NCBI RefSeq assembly: GCF_000426045.1
Contig: NZ_AUEP01000007.1
Coordinates: 1 to 64,000 of the forward strand
Direction: 5' to 3'
Source: Marmoricola sp. URHB0036
GTDB lineage: Bacteria > Actinomycetota > Actinomycetes > Propionibacteriales > Nocardioidaceae
Length of the DNA stretch: 64,000 nt
Position numbers and translations under genes: made by a program. The notes beneath the pieces were generated by a model. The model did not search any database. It was not told the origin of the DNA and saw nothing but the letters and a program-made list of their open reading frames with translations. Shown here one piece after another: positions 36,284 to 45,711 of this stretch; the stretch's first letter is position 1; the number at the start of each line of letters is the position of its first letter.

Positions 36284-36903
36284 TCACTGGCCAGCGTTTG
36301 TCGTCGGGTTCGGCGTCGGACCGTTCGGGTGGCGGGTCAGCCGGTCGGTGGTGACGGTCAGCCACCGCGCCAGGGGCAGGGATTCGAGAAGGTGCTGCAG
36401 TTCTGGAGCGCTGCGGACTTGCCAGTGACCGAGGTTGTGACACGCACGGGGAAGAGACCACAGGCGGAGCATGCTCCCGCAGAGGCGAGTTCGGTGACGC
36501 GCTCCGCCTCTCTCGAGGTGAGCTCTTCGACCATCCCCGCCTCGGCCTGTTCCGGGATGGTCAGGACGAATGTCGTGAAGAACTCGACACACCGTGGATC
36601 GAGCGGTGCGTAGCCGGGACCGGGATCGTTGGGGTGCGGCCGCAATGGTGTGACTCGGTCGCGCCGCCAGGCATGCAGCGGCATGGATTCCAGAGCATGA
36701 TCTAGCTCGGCGCGGCTCCTGGCCGCGAAGAGTCCCGTCGTACGCCACTCTCCCGGTTGCAAAGGAGGACGCCACAAACGCAAGATGCTTCCCGCCTCGA
36801 CGAGTTCGCGAGTGCTCGCCGCCTCCTTGGAGCGCATGGCCGTGACCTCGTCCGTGGATGTTCCACTCGGCACTTGTGTGGTCATCTCGACCAGATACTC
36901 CAT
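36284..36903 (-). pseudogene. tandem muconolactone delta-isomerase-like gene, frameshifted in repeat 2
   Basis: ATG 36903 (GGGAGG upstream). The first ~95 residues are one MLI-like module: MEYLVEMTTQVPSGTSTDEV, SILRLWRPPLQPGEWRTTGL, LESMPLHAWRRDRVTPLRPH. A second module follows (FFTTFVLTIPEQAEAGMVEE) but the frame continues correctly only after a one-base shift near 36475, giving SMLRLWSLPRACHNLGHWQV and LESLPLARWLTVTTDRLTRH to TGA 36284. Either a recent mutation or a sequencing error; the first module is intact. Confidence 0.7.
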
Positions 36904-36962
36904 GGCAGCCCTCCCACGTTGACCGAGATACGACTCGACCACTGTCCAGCGGTGCCCCGCGG

Positions 36963-36985
36963 CTCGCGCCCGTCACGGTCCCTGG
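36963..36985 (-). promoter_or_regulatory. recurrent motif copy, MLI-like gene
   Basis: Minus strand: CCAGGG, ACCGT, GACGGG, CGCGAG; 59 nt before ATG 36903. Confidence 0.6.
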
Positions 36986-36996
36986 CGGACACAGCA

Positions 36997-37019
36997 CTAG
37001 TGAGTGGCACGGGCGCGAG
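36997..37019 (+). promoter_or_regulatory. recurrent motif copy, SDR gene
   Basis: CTAGTG, AGTGG, CACGGG, CGCGAG; 11 nt from the divergent copy and 124 nt before the SDR GTG. Confidence 0.5.
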
Positions 37020-37143
37020 GCGGCTCACAGCAGATGAGTGTGGGTGTCCTCATCAGGACGAGCACGAGGTCTGCAGTCATGAACACGAAGAGCACGGTTG
37101 TCACACCTTCCGGCTCGGACGCCGGCGCCTCCGGGGATCCGTC

Positions 37144-37902
37144 GTGAACCTGCACGGAGCGGCGGCATTGGTGACCGGGGCCAGCAGCGGCATCGGCGCA
37201 GCGACCGCTCGCAAGCTTGCGCGGGAGGGGGTGATGGTGGGCTTGGTGGCTCGCCGGTGGGATCGGCTGGCCGCGCTCGCTGAGGAGGTCGCGGCTGCAG
37301 GTGGAACCGCACTGGTCGTGCAGGCGGACATCACTGATCCCGATCGCGCCGCTGGGGCGGTTGAGGAGGTTGCGGACAGCTTCGGACGGTTGGACATTCT
37401 CGTGAACAGCGCGGGAGTGATGCTTCTGGACTCGGCCCTGCACACCCCCTTGGACGAGTGGGACCGGATGGTCGACCTCAACGTGCGCGCCATGCTCCAC
37501 GTGACCCACGCTGCTGTGCCGCACCTCATCGGATCCGCGTCGACATCGCCGCGGGGGGTGGCTGACATCGTGAACATCAGCAGCACCGCGGGGAGGGTGG
37601 CGCGGCCAACGAGCACCGTCTACAACCTCACCAAGTTCGGCATGAACGGATTCAGCGAGGCCTTGCGGCAAGAGCTGTTGCCGGAACGGGTGCGCGTGTG
37701 CCTGGTCGAGCCCGGTGTCGTGAGCACAGAGCTTCTCGACCACGTCGGCGACTCGTTGCGCGACGCCGCAAGGCGGCAGGTCGACGGCGTCGAACCGCTA
37801 CGCCCCGAGGACGTCGCGGACGCGGTCGCCTATGTAGTCAGGCAGGAGCGTCGGGTGGCCATCAACGAGATACTTCTGCGCGCCGCTGACCAAACCTGGT
37901 GA
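37144..37902 (+). CDS. SDR-family oxidoreductase
   Basis: 252 residues, classical SDR with all motifs: AALVTGASSGIGAATARKLA (TGxxxGIG), LVNSAGVM (NNAG equivalent), VNISSTAGRVARPTSTVYNL then TKFGMNGF (Ser, YxxxK). C-terminus VEPGVVSTELLDHV. Substrate unknown. GTG 37144 is assumed; it overlaps TGA of a 37-codon leader frame (37034-37147) whose coding status I doubt. Divergent from the MLI-like gene, sharing the motif pair. Confidence 0.85.
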   Translation: MNLHGAAALVTGASSGIGAATARKLAREGVMVGLVARRWDRLAALAEEVAAAGGTALVVQADITDPDRAAGAVEEVADSFGRLDILVNSAGVMLLDSALHTPLDEWDRMVDLNVRAMLHVTHAAVPHLIGSASTSPRGVADIVNISSTAGRVARPTSTVYNLTKFGMNGFSEALRQELLPERVRVCLVEPGVVSTELLDHVGDSLRDAARRQVDGVEPLRPEDVADAVAYVVRQERRVAINEILLRAADQTW

Positions 37903-37906
37903 CGGC

Positions 37907-38716
37907 TCAACGCACCCGGCGCAACACGTCGGGCAGACCGCGCACGGAGAGGACCGTGGCAAGGATGCCGCTCACCAGAACCGGGACGGTCCATGCCCAA
38001 CGACCGACGAGATCGCTCGCCAGGGCGCCTAGACCGCATCCAGCCGCAAAGCCCAGGAGGAGCGGCCACAGGACGAGCCACGCCTCGCGGTCGGCAGCTC
38101 GATCGCTGGCCCACCGTGACGCAGCTTCCGCGGAGCGGTCTTCGCGGCGGGACCCAGCCGATGGTGGCCCGGCCTGCAACCACATGAGCGCCATGCCGAC
38201 GACAGCCACCGTCGAGGCAACGATGTTGCCCGTCATGACGGCCGTGGAGGGGGCACGTGCGAACGTCAGGTGCAGCAACGCGTTCTGGCAAGCCATCGAG
38301 GCGACGGCAAGCACCGCAATCACAACCTCGGGACCTGATCCGGCCCGGACAGTCGGAGGAGCCAACACCGCTGCGCCCGCGGTTGCGGCGAGCAAGGCGA
38401 ACTGCAACCACATGAACGTGCTGGCCCACTGATACGGACTCCGACGGGACCTGTCGACAAGGGCCGCGAGCACAGCAGTCACTGCGATGAAAACGACCAC
38501 GGCGATCAGCGCAGTGGCTCGCATCGGCCGATGTGCTGCAAGATCTGCGGCGAGTACGACGAGATTGCCAGTGACGTGCGCGGCGAAGAGGCCGTTGAGC
38601 AGAACGAACGAGGTCACGTCGGCCATGCCTGCAATGAAGCTGAGGACCAAGGGAATGGCCGTAGCACCAAGGTCGCCGACGTCCCTCCGTCCACGTGCGA
38701 CGTCGGTGTGAGTCAT
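37907..38716 (-). CDS. DUF1275 (YoaK) family membrane protein
   Basis: 269 residues, about six hydrophobic segments. Family signatures: VLSFIAGMADVTSFVLLNGL then FAAHVTGNLVVLA, and ASMACQNALLHLTFARAPST then AVMTGNIVAS (the N-T-G-N pattern is repeated). Function unknown. A Ser/Arg-rich cytoplasmic insert (AGSRREDRSAEAASRWAS) precedes the last segments. ATG 38716 overlaps the exporter stop (ATGA), so it is the third gene of the fumarase operon. Confidence 0.85.
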   Translation of the reverse strand: MTHTDVARGRRDVGDLGATAIPLVLSFIAGMADVTSFVLLNGLFAAHVTGNLVVLAADLAAHRPMRATALIAVVVFIAVTAVLAALVDRSRRSPYQWASTFMWLQFALLAATAGAAVLAPPTVRAGSGPEVVIAVLAVASMACQNALLHLTFARAPSTAVMTGNIVASTVAVVGMALMWLQAGPPSAGSRREDRSAEAASRWASDRAADREAWLVLWPLLLGFAAGCGLGALASDLVGRWAWTVPVLVSGILATVLSVRGLPDVLRRVR

Positions 38717-40041
38717 GTTCGCAAACTGTCGTCGTCGCTCCTGGAGCGTGATACGGCCTTGAACACCCGGGAGTGCGACCAGATGGAGTCGGCGACAAGG
38801 AACCCGAGCGCCATGACGGACATGATCAGAACCGCTGAGCTTGCGCAGTCGACGGTCACTACGAGGAGTTGCTGGCTCGAGTTGGCCGGTGCCGATGGCA
38901 GCTGCACGAAGCCGGCGAGGGCGCGAAAGATCAGCACTCCGGGGATGAGCGACACGACGGAGGCGAAGCCAAGGGCGGAGAAGGGAAGCTGCCATCGCTC
39001 ACAGACCGGCACGAGCACCAGGCCGACGACCAGACAGGCCAACCCCGCGCCGACCCAGGGATTGGCATGCGCGTGCTCGACGACCATCCATCTGAGGGCG
39101 TGAGCCGCTGCGCCCACGAGGAACGGCCAGTAGAAGAACCGGAGCGCCACGCCGTAGAACACCCCGTAGGCCACAGCCAGCACACCCGCGGTCGGGACGT
39201 CTACCCAGATCGGTACGTCGCGACCGGTGGGAGCGGCGTCGAGGTGTACTTGACCCAGCCAGAGTCCCGTCAGCAACCCTGCGGTGACGGCGACCATGAT
39301 GATGGAGGCGAAGACCAAGCGACTGGCGCCCAGAGGAATTCTCAGCGTCGCCATGTCCAGGACTCCCTTGAGCAGGTGCGGCCCGGGCACCAAGATCAAA
39401 CATGGACACAGAGCCGCCAGGCCGAGGGCGGAGTCGACGCCCAGGGCGCTCAATGTCGCGCCACAGAGTCCGGCAAGCAGTGCTGCAACGAACGCCTGGG
39501 CATACACGTTGGCGCCTTGCTTACCCAGGCCGCGGCGGACGACCGCCCCGAGAGCGCAGCACACCCCGATGAACGCCAAGGCCGTTGCTTGATGTACGCC
39601 GAAGATGATGCCCAGTCCGCAACCACCGGCGACACAGGCGACCGTGAACAGTCCGACGTGCGTGGGCGGCATGTTCGTCGCCCCGCGCAGGCGATCCGAC
39701 GCGTCGGTGAGATCGACCCTGCCGGAGTCCAGGTCATTGATGATGCGGTCCACCGCAAGCACTCGGTGCAGGGCAAGCTCATCGGGGATGGCGTCGTTCC
39801 CGCGGACCGCGTAATCGCCGGCGTCGGACTTGAACAAGAAGGTCGACCATGACCACCCGAGCACAGCCCGTGCGTCCAACCCCAGGGCGCGAGCCAACTG
39901 GCCGGTGCGCCGTTCGGCGCGCTCTGTCTCGGCCCCGTTCGCATGCAGCGCGCTGATCGCCCGGACGAGGAAGCGCTCCGCATCCGCAGACCCGTGCGGC
40001 GGCGCCGGGGTCGTTGCTGCTGCTTCTGGCGCGATCATCAC
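38713..40041 (-). CDS. ThrE-type threonine/serine exporter family protein
   Basis: 442 residues combining both halves of the family (YjjP-like hydrophilic-then-membrane and YjjB-like). N-terminal FLVRAISALHANGAETERAE, then AVLGWSWSTFLF, VACVAGGCGLGIIFGVHQAT, LCPCLILVPGPHLLKGVLDM (PG-H motif), and SLIPGVLIFRALAGF. ThrE exports threonine and serine in corynebacteria. GTG 40041 overlaps the fumarase stop. Confidence 0.85.
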   Translation of the reverse strand: MMIAPEAAATTPAPPHGSADAERFLVRAISALHANGAETERAERRTGQLARALGLDARAVLGWSWSTFLFKSDAGDYAVRGNDAIPDELALHRVLAVDRIINDLDSGRVDLTDASDRLRGATNMPPTHVGLFTVACVAGGCGLGIIFGVHQATALAFIGVCCALGAVVRRGLGKQGANVYAQAFVAALLAGLCGATLSALGVDSALGLAALCPCLILVPGPHLLKGVLDMATLRIPLGASRLVFASIIMVAVTAGLLTGLWLGQVHLDAAPTGRDVPIWVDVPTAGVLAVAYGVFYGVALRFFYWPFLVGAAAHALRWMVVEHAHANPWVGAGLACLVVGLVLVPVCERWQLPFSALGFASVVSLIPGVLIFRALAGFVQLPSAPANSSQQLLVVTVDCASSAVLIMSVMALGFLVADSIWSHSRVFKAVSRSRSDDDSLRT

Positions 40042-41510
40042 GCTCCGCCGACGCCGTGTCCGACCATCGTCCGGGGGTCGACCGTGGAGTCGAACTCTGC
40101 TGCCGTCACGTGTCCGGAGGCCAACGCAGCTTCCCGCAACGTCTGCCCCTGAGCCAAGGCGTCCTCAGCGATGTGCGCGGAGTTCTGGTATCCGATCAAC
40201 GGGCTCAGAGCAGTCACGAGCATGAGACTTTCCGCCACGTAACTGGAGATCTGCTTCTCGTTGAGCTCCGTTCCGCGCACCGAGTACCTCAGGAACTTCT
40301 GGATGCCGTCGCCGAGGATCCGCGCCGAGTGGAGGAAGTTGGTGATGATGATGGGGCGCATTGCGTTGAGCTCGAAGTTGCCCTGTGAGCCCGCAAAGGC
40401 CACCGAGCAGTCGTTGCCCAGTACCTGGATGGCGATCATCACCATCGCCTCACACTGGGTCGGATTGACCTTGCCGGGCATGATGGACGACCCAGGCTCG
40501 TTGGCAGGCAGGCGCAGCTCCGCAAACCCCGTCCTCGGACCCGAGGCCAGCCATCGCATGTCGTTGGCAACCTTCATCAGAGTGACAGCGAGCCCACGGA
40601 GGGCCGCATGCGCGCGCACGATCGCGTCGAGGGAACCCTGCGCCGCGAACTTGTTCGGCGCCGTGACGAACGGCTTGCCCGTGAGGCGTGCGATCTCGGC
40701 CGCTACCTCCACGCTGAAACCTGCAGGCGCGTTCAGACCGGTGCCGACGGCGGTTCCGCCCAGAGCGAGCTGATAGAGGCCCTCGCGACTGCGCTGGAGC
40801 TCTTCGATGCAGCTGTTGAGCTGCGCGGCCCATCCAGACCATTCCTGGCCCACCGTGAGCGGGACGGCGTCCTCCAAGTGGGTGCGACCGACCTTGACCA
40901 CGTCCATCCACACTGTTGACTTCTCGTGCAGCTCCGCCGCGAGGTCCTGCACCGCGGGCACCAGCCGATCGTCGAGCTCCGCGATCGCGGCAAGGTGCAT
41001 GGCAGTGGGGAAGCTGTCGTTGCTCGACTGGCCCATGTTGACGTCGTCGTTCGGGCCGACCGGCACCTGACTGCCGAGAGCACCGCCAAGCAGCTGGATG
41101 GCGCGGTTGGCGAGCACCTCGTTCACGTTCATGTTGCTCTGGGTGCCGGAGCCGGTCTGCCATACGTACAAAGGGAAGTGCGCGTCGAGCTCACCGCCGA
41201 TGGCCTCGTCGGCGGCTCGGACGATCGCTTCAGCCTTCCACTGGGGGAGACGACCCGCCCGCTGGTTGACGATCGCAGCGGCCTTCTTGACGTAGCCGTA
41301 GGCGTGGTAGACCGCTGCGGGCATCCGATCTTCTCCGATGGAGAAGTGGTACAGGGACCGCTGGGTCTGAGCGCCCCAGTACCGATCTGCCGGAACCTCG
41401 ACCGATCCCATGCTGTCGAACTCCTGGCGAGTCCCGCTGATGTCGATCCCGATGGGGAGATCGCGCAGGGCGCGATCAGGGGTTGCTGTCTCGAGCTTGT
41501 CCACGTTCAT
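40038..41510 (-). CDS. fumC: class II fumarate hydratase / aspartase family lyase
   Basis: 490 residues including a ~25-residue N-terminal extension. All family blocks are present: SMGSVEVPADRYWGAQTQRS, WQTGSGTQSNMNVNEVLANR, NMGQSSNDSFPTAMHLA, VGRTHLEDAVPLTVGQE and the signature GSSIMPGKVNPTQCEA. Fumarase interconverts fumarate and malate; aspartase is less likely but cannot be excluded by eye. Malic enzyme is encoded 2.2 kb away, so malate/fumarate flux is a theme of the island. First gene of a three-gene operon. Confidence 0.88.
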   Translation of the reverse strand: MNVDKLETATPDRALRDLPIGIDISGTRQEFDSMGSVEVPADRYWGAQTQRSLYHFSIGEDRMPAAVYHAYGYVKKAAAIVNQRAGRLPQWKAEAIVRAADEAIGGELDAHFPLYVWQTGSGTQSNMNVNEVLANRAIQLLGGALGSQVPVGPNDDVNMGQSSNDSFPTAMHLAAIAELDDRLVPAVQDLAAELHEKSTVWMDVVKVGRTHLEDAVPLTVGQEWSGWAAQLNSCIEELQRSREGLYQLALGGTAVGTGLNAPAGFSVEVAAEIARLTGKPFVTAPNKFAAQGSLDAIVRAHAALRGLAVTLMKVANDMRWLASGPRTGFAELRLPANEPGSSIMPGKVNPTQCEAMVMIAIQVLGNDCSVAFAGSQGNFELNAMRPIIITNFLHSARILGDGIQKFLRYSVRGTELNEKQISSYVAESLMLVTALSPLIGYQNSAHIAEDALAQGQTLREAALASGHVTAAEFDSTVDPRTMVGHGVGGA

Positions 41511-41623
41511 CTGTCTCTTCTCCAGTCGATGCCATGCGATTGCGTGCTGAGGGTCAGCCCTGCTCGGCGAGCGCTAGTGGCTCGGGGCGGTCTCGGGTGA
41601 TCGCGCTCTGCCACCTGAGCAGG

Positions 41624-42619
41624 TCAGTCGACGCCGGGATAGCGGTTCGGCACACCGAGGAAGGGAAACGTGGGCAGCATGTCGTCGTGCGGCTTGAGTC
41701 CGTCCGGGCCGACCCGCCCTTTGGTCATCCACGCGAATCGGGCACTGAACACGTCATTGGTGAGAGCTCGGCCATTGGGGTACGCGGTCGGCCGGCTGCG
41801 GTCGATACGGAGGATGTCCGGCAGCACGATCTGCGCTGCTTCGCTCGCTTCCTCGGGCGAGTAGCCGTTCTGCTCGAGCAAGCCGGACCACAGCTCCAGA
41901 TAGTTCGCGAGGTCGTCGACCGGTTGCCGGAGGTTGTACTCGTTCTTGATGTTGTTCGGGTTGACGAACGGGTTGATCGTCGGGTGCCCGCCGCGGTCGA
42001 CCTGCACGATTGCGCCGTCGCGGCGTACATCAACAGCTGCCCATACTCCGATCGCCGAGTCTGTGCTCAGCATCTCGTTGGGCACCTCCAGCGCGATGGA
42101 CAACACGTTTCTGTCAGCGAAGGCGTCCTGGCCGGTCCAGTTGAACCCGTGGAAAGAGCCGTCCGCATCGGCGAAGAAGGGGTCGCTCCGGACGCCGATG
42201 AAGAGGCGGACCTGACCGACCACCACTGGTTCGGCGGTCTCGTCGAACCCGACGGGGACGCCAGTGATGAGCACCTCGCCTGCTGGCTCTGACTCGCGGG
42301 CCTCGCTACCGGTGGCGAAGCGAACCGTGCCGGCCTGCTTGCCGTCTTCGAGCTCGGAGAACACAAAGGTGAACGCGGCGTCGGCTTGAGCGTCTTGGTT
42401 GGTGTCGATGTTGATCCGGTAGATCCCGTCGGGGTGGAATTCGCGCTTCATCAGGAACGGCGGCATGGCGCTCATCCCGGTCGTGTACGGGTTGACGTCG
42501 ATGATCAAGACAGTTCTCTCGGGGTCATCGGGCGAGGCGAAGACGAAGAGATCCGTCAGGTCCAGGCGTGCGTCGTCCCCGGGAAACCTCAGGTTGGCAG
42601 CGCTGTAGTGGTTGGACAT
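41624..42619 (-). CDS. DUF4331 family protein
   Basis: 331 residues; GAGGAG precedes ATG 42619. Contains the DUF4331 pattern: MSNHYSAANLRFPGDDARLD, LTDLFVFASPDDPERTVLII then DVNP, FFADADGSFHGFNWTGQDAF, IALEVPNEMLS and WAAVDVRRDG. No signal peptide is visible, so it is probably cytoplasmic. Function unknown. A motif copy lies 147 nt upstream. Confidence 0.85.
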   Translation of the reverse strand: MSNHYSAANLRFPGDDARLDLTDLFVFASPDDPERTVLIIDVNPYTTGMSAMPPFLMKREFHPDGIYRINIDTNQDAQADAAFTFVFSELEDGKQAGTVRFATGSEARESEPAGEVLITGVPVGFDETAEPVVVGQVRLFIGVRSDPFFADADGSFHGFNWTGQDAFADRNVLSIALEVPNEMLSTDSAIGVWAAVDVRRDGAIVQVDRGGHPTINPFVNPNNIKNEYNLRQPVDDLANYLELWSGLLEQNGYSPEEASEAAQIVLPDILRIDRSRPTAYPNGRALTNDVFSARFAWMTKGRVGPDGLKPHDDMLPTFPFLGVPNRYPGVD

Positions 42620-43007
42620 GTTGGCTCCTCTGGTGGGTTCTCGTGTGGCGCGTTCGCACCGAAGCCAGAAAGCGGAGACTCGGGCCCGTTTGCTTCCCTG
42701 CATGAGGGAGGAGTGCTTTCCGGCAGCGATGCGGCTTGGCCTCAGGCTCACCCTCCTAGACGATCTGTCGCGCCCGTGAAGCTCCCTGGTTGGCGACACC
42801 CGAGCACGGGCGGCTTCCCTGGACCAACGTGTTCGCGCCCCGGAAGCCATGGCGAGCGGCCGGCCGGAGGGTCGCGTCGGGCGAGAGCACGGTCATAGGG
42901 ACCGAAGGCGCATCGGGTTCCGGCTGGCATCTTCGCGGGGACTCGCAACGGTGCCGCCAGGTGCAAGGGGGTGACAGCGGTCATGACGCAAGGCGCAACC
43001 GCACGGG
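42620..43007. other. intergenic region carrying a motif copy
   Basis: 388 bp between DUF4331 and the DUF1003 stop. Open frames here lack conserved content. Contains the motif at 42767-42789. Confidence 0.45.
42767..42789 (-). promoter_or_regulatory. recurrent motif copy, DUF4331 gene
   Basis: Minus strand: CCAGGG, AGCTT, CACGGG, CGCGAC; 147 nt before ATG 42619. Confidence 0.6.
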
Positions 43008-43475
43008 TCACGAAGTCCCGGGGGGCGAGGTCGAGGGTCCTACGTTGGTGCGGGCGTGCACCGCATCCGCCTCTTCTGACTCCGTGGCCACCAGCCGGTT
43101 GTGCAGCTCGGTTGTCAGGGCATGGATCTGCCGAGTCAGGTCGGTGTTCAGGTGGAGCTCCAACTCTTCCTCGACGAAGTCGTGCTCCGCCTTGGCCAGC
43201 TGGAAGGCCGACTGACGGTTCTGTCCGATCAGCACGAACGTCGACAAGAAGATGGCTTCGAGCGACACGACCAGCGTCAGCGTCGGCCATGGACTCGACT
43301 CAGCGAGAATCATCCAGGCGGCGAAGGCCGCCGCATGCAGGTAGACGAAGGACATCGACCCGGCGAAGGCCGTGATCGCATCGGCGATGCGAAGCTGCAC
43401 ATCGTTGGCGCGCGCGGCCTGATGCCGCAGAACGACGGGATGATGCACGCCGACAGGGATCACGTCAGGACTCAT
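43008..43475 (-). CDS. DUF1003 family membrane protein
   Basis: 155 residues. Family core: RIADAITAFAGSMSFVYLHA, AAFAAWMILAE, WPTLTLVVSLEAIFLSTFVL then IGQNRQS. Two transmembrane segments followed by a helical, coiled-coil-like tail (AKAEHDFVEEELELHLNTDL). Function unknown; homologues lie near ion transporters. It is divergent from the malic enzyme gene. Confidence 0.85.
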   Translation of the reverse strand: MSPDVIPVGVHHPVVLRHQAARANDVQLRIADAITAFAGSMSFVYLHAAAFAAWMILAESSPWPTLTLVVSLEAIFLSTFVLIGQNRQSAFQLAKAEHDFVEEELELHLNTDLTRQIHALTTELHNRLVATESEEADAVHARTNVGPSTSPPGTS

Positions 43476-43588
43476 CCTAGGAGAATGACCGGTGAGGCCG
43501 TCGCTGCGCTTCAGTCAACCGACTCTTCTTGACTCTCGCATTCGCCATCAGACGGAGATCGCTGTCGGCAGATGTCCCCGGTGTCCCG

Positions 43589-43611
43589 CCAGGGAGTGAC
43601 ACTGGCGCGAG
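43589..43611 (+). promoter_or_regulatory. recurrent motif copy, malic enzyme gene
   Basis: CCAGGG, AGTGA, CACTGG, CGCGAG; 138 nt before ATG 43750. The right half here (CACTGG) is closest to the palindromic ideal CCCTGG. Confidence 0.55.
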
Positions 43612-43749
43612 CGCGATCCTTTCGACGCATCGTTGAGATCTACCGGGAATCGGCCTCACGCCAGTGGCGTGCGGATGGTGCCGCTCGAGAGGGTTCGTCA
43701 TTTCGTCCGGTCCGGTCGCGCCCCATCTGCTCAACCGGGAGGAACAACG

Positions 43750-45462
43750 ATGACATCCACCGACCTCACCCTCGGTCGCGAACTCGACGAGAACCCGCAC
43801 CAAAGGATCCAAGCCCGCGGGCTCGCCGTTCTTGATGACCCGAGGGTGAACCGTGGCACCGCGTTCACCATGGAGGAACGCCACAAGCTGGGGTTGCATG
43901 GCATGTTGCCGTCGGCCTATGAGAGCAGCCGGCAGCAGGCCGACAGGTGCTACGAGCAGTTCAGTGCCAAGGGATCGGACGTGGAGAAGTGGGTCTTCCT
44001 CTCGCAACTGCACGACAGCAATGAGGTGCTGTTCTATCGACTGGTTGGCGAGCACGTGCGCGAGATGCTGCCCATCGTCTACACGCCCACCGTCGGGACG
44101 GCCATCGAGCAGTTCAGCCATCTGTTCCGCCGCCCACGAGGCGTCTTCCTGAACATCACGGATGTCGACGGCATCGATCGCGCCTTCGAGGCCACCGGAT
44201 TGGGTGGGGACGACATTGACCTGGTGGTGGCCTCAGATGCCGAAGCCATCCTCGGTATCGGTGACTGGGGTGTCGGCGGCATCGACATCTCCATCGGCAA
44301 GCTGGCGGTCTACACAGTCGCCGCCGGGATCGACCCCCGGCGTGTCCTGGCAGTCGGGCTGGACGTGGGCACCAATCGCGAGTCCCTCCTCATCGACCCC
44401 CGCTACCTCGGGCTCCGTCGCTCTCGGGTCCGCGGTCACGGGTACGACGAATTCATCGACGGGTTCGTGGCCAGTGTGTCCTCCCGCTTTCCGAAGGCGA
44501 TCCTCCACTGGGAGGACTTCTCGGGACCCAACGCACGCGCGATCCTCTCGCGCCACGGCGATACCTTGTGCACGTTTGACGACGACATCCAGGGCACAGC
44601 GGCGGTGGGCTTGGCCTGCGTCCTGGCCGGTGTCCGCGTCACGAGCGGGCAGCTCGCCGATCAGCGGATCGTCGTCTTCGGAGCCGGCTCCGCTGGCGTG
44701 GGCATCGCAGACCTGATCGCGCTCGCGATGACCAAGGACGGGTTGAGTGCCCAAGCGGCAGCCGACCGGATCTACCTCCTCGGCCGGGGTGGTTTGCTTA
44801 CGACCGACATGACCGACCTCTACGACTACCAGCAGCCCTACGCCAAGGATCCCGCCGTGGTCGCCGCCTGGCGTACCAGCGATCAACCCCTTGGTCTCCA
44901 GGACGTCGTCGACCACCTTCGCCCGACCATGCTCGTCGGCACCTCCGGCGTCGCCGGCGCCTTTACGGAGTCGGTGATCCGCTCGATGCACGAGCACTGC
45001 GAACGGCCGATCATCCTGCCCATGTCCAACCCGACGGTGCTGGCCGAACAGACACCGGAGAACCTGCTCGCCTGGACCGACGGAGAAGCCCTGGTTGCGA
45101 CCGGCAGCCCTTTCGACCCGGTCGAGCGCCACGGCATGACGTACCACATCGGCCAGGCCAACAACGCGTTGTTGTTCCCGGGCCTCGGCCTCGGGGTGAT
45201 CGTGTGCCGTGCGGCCACGATGCCCCCAGCGCTGTTCATCGCAGCAGCGCAGGCGCTCGCCACGATGGCGAACCCGAGCGATCCCGCGGAGGGACTCCTG
45301 CCGGACATCTCGAGGCTCCGCGAAGTTTCGGCGACGGTGGCCGTGGAGGTGATCATCGCGGCGACCACAGCCGGTATCGCTCAGGTCGACGTGGAGGATC
45401 CGATCGAGGCGGTCCAACAGGCAATGTGGCAGCCGGAGTACCTGCCTATCGCGCTTCCGTAG
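43750..45462 (+). CDS. NAD-dependent malic enzyme (SfcA/MaeA type)
   Basis: 570 residues, full length for the large bacterial NAD type. ATG 43750 with GGGAGGA. Motifs: LPIVYTPTVGTAIEQFSHLF, the Lys region LAVYTVAAGIDPRRVLAVGL then DVGTNRE, metal-binding ILHWEDFSGPNARAIL, TFDDDIQGTAAVGLA, and Rossmann RIVVFGAGSAGVGIADL. Oxidatively decarboxylates malate to pyruvate, which the ThDP enzyme could then convert to acetate. A longer upstream frame to 43633 lacks family residues. Confidence 0.93.
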   Translation: MTSTDLTLGRELDENPHQRIQARGLAVLDDPRVNRGTAFTMEERHKLGLHGMLPSAYESSRQQADRCYEQFSAKGSDVEKWVFLSQLHDSNEVLFYRLVGEHVREMLPIVYTPTVGTAIEQFSHLFRRPRGVFLNITDVDGIDRAFEATGLGGDDIDLVVASDAEAILGIGDWGVGGIDISIGKLAVYTVAAGIDPRRVLAVGLDVGTNRESLLIDPRYLGLRRSRVRGHGYDEFIDGFVASVSSRFPKAILHWEDFSGPNARAILSRHGDTLCTFDDDIQGTAAVGLACVLAGVRVTSGQLADQRIVVFGAGSAGVGIADLIALAMTKDGLSAQAAADRIYLLGRGGLLTTDMTDLYDYQQPYAKDPAVVAAWRTSDQPLGLQDVVDHLRPTMLVGTSGVAGAFTESVIRSMHEHCERPIILPMSNPTVLAEQTPENLLAWTDGEALVATGSPFDPVERHGMTYHIGQANNALLFPGLGLGVIVCRAATMPPALFIAAAQALATMANPSDPAEGLLPDISRLREVSATVAVEVIIAATTAGIAQVDVEDPIEAVQQAMWQPEYLPIALP

Positions 45463-45661
45463 TGCGTCCAAGATGGAGCCGCCAAGGCGAGCGTGGGGCC
45501 GGGGCGCTTGGCCGTGCGCGTGTCGACAAGGCGGTCGCTCTTCAAAGCGAAGGGCGCAACCGGGTGTGTATCCAATGCTGTGGCCTTCTGCTGGACTTCC
45601 ACTCCTCATGTACCGGGACAAAGTCAGGCATCTTGCATCTGCCAGGTCAGAGCCATCGCCC

Positions 45662-45711
45662 TGGAGCCGCCTGTCGGAATCGAACCGACGACCTTCTCAT
45701 TACGAGTAAGA
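45662..45711 (-). other. 3' half of tRNA-Thr(CGU): attachment-site remnant
   Basis: On the minus strand: anticodon stem-loop TCTTA-CTCGTAA-TGAGA, variable loop AGGTC, T-arm GTCGG-TTCGATT-CCGAC, acceptor AGGCGGC, T, CCA. The D-arm and 5' acceptor strand are absent. tRNA 3' halves are classical attB/attP cores of tyrosine-integrase elements, and a lone half marks one end of a present or past insertion. Confidence 0.75.

Noticed and set aside
37034-37147. 37-codon leader frame and a Cys/His-rich in-frame extension before the SDR gene
   Set aside because: No ribosome site for the leader; the extension (DECGCPHQDEHEVCSHEHEEHGCH) lacks a good start and sits in promoter DNA between the motif and the SDR GTG. 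Probably chance.
45662-45711. Functional tRNA-Thr gene
   Set aside because: D-arm and 5' acceptor strand are absent, so it cannot fold as a tRNA.
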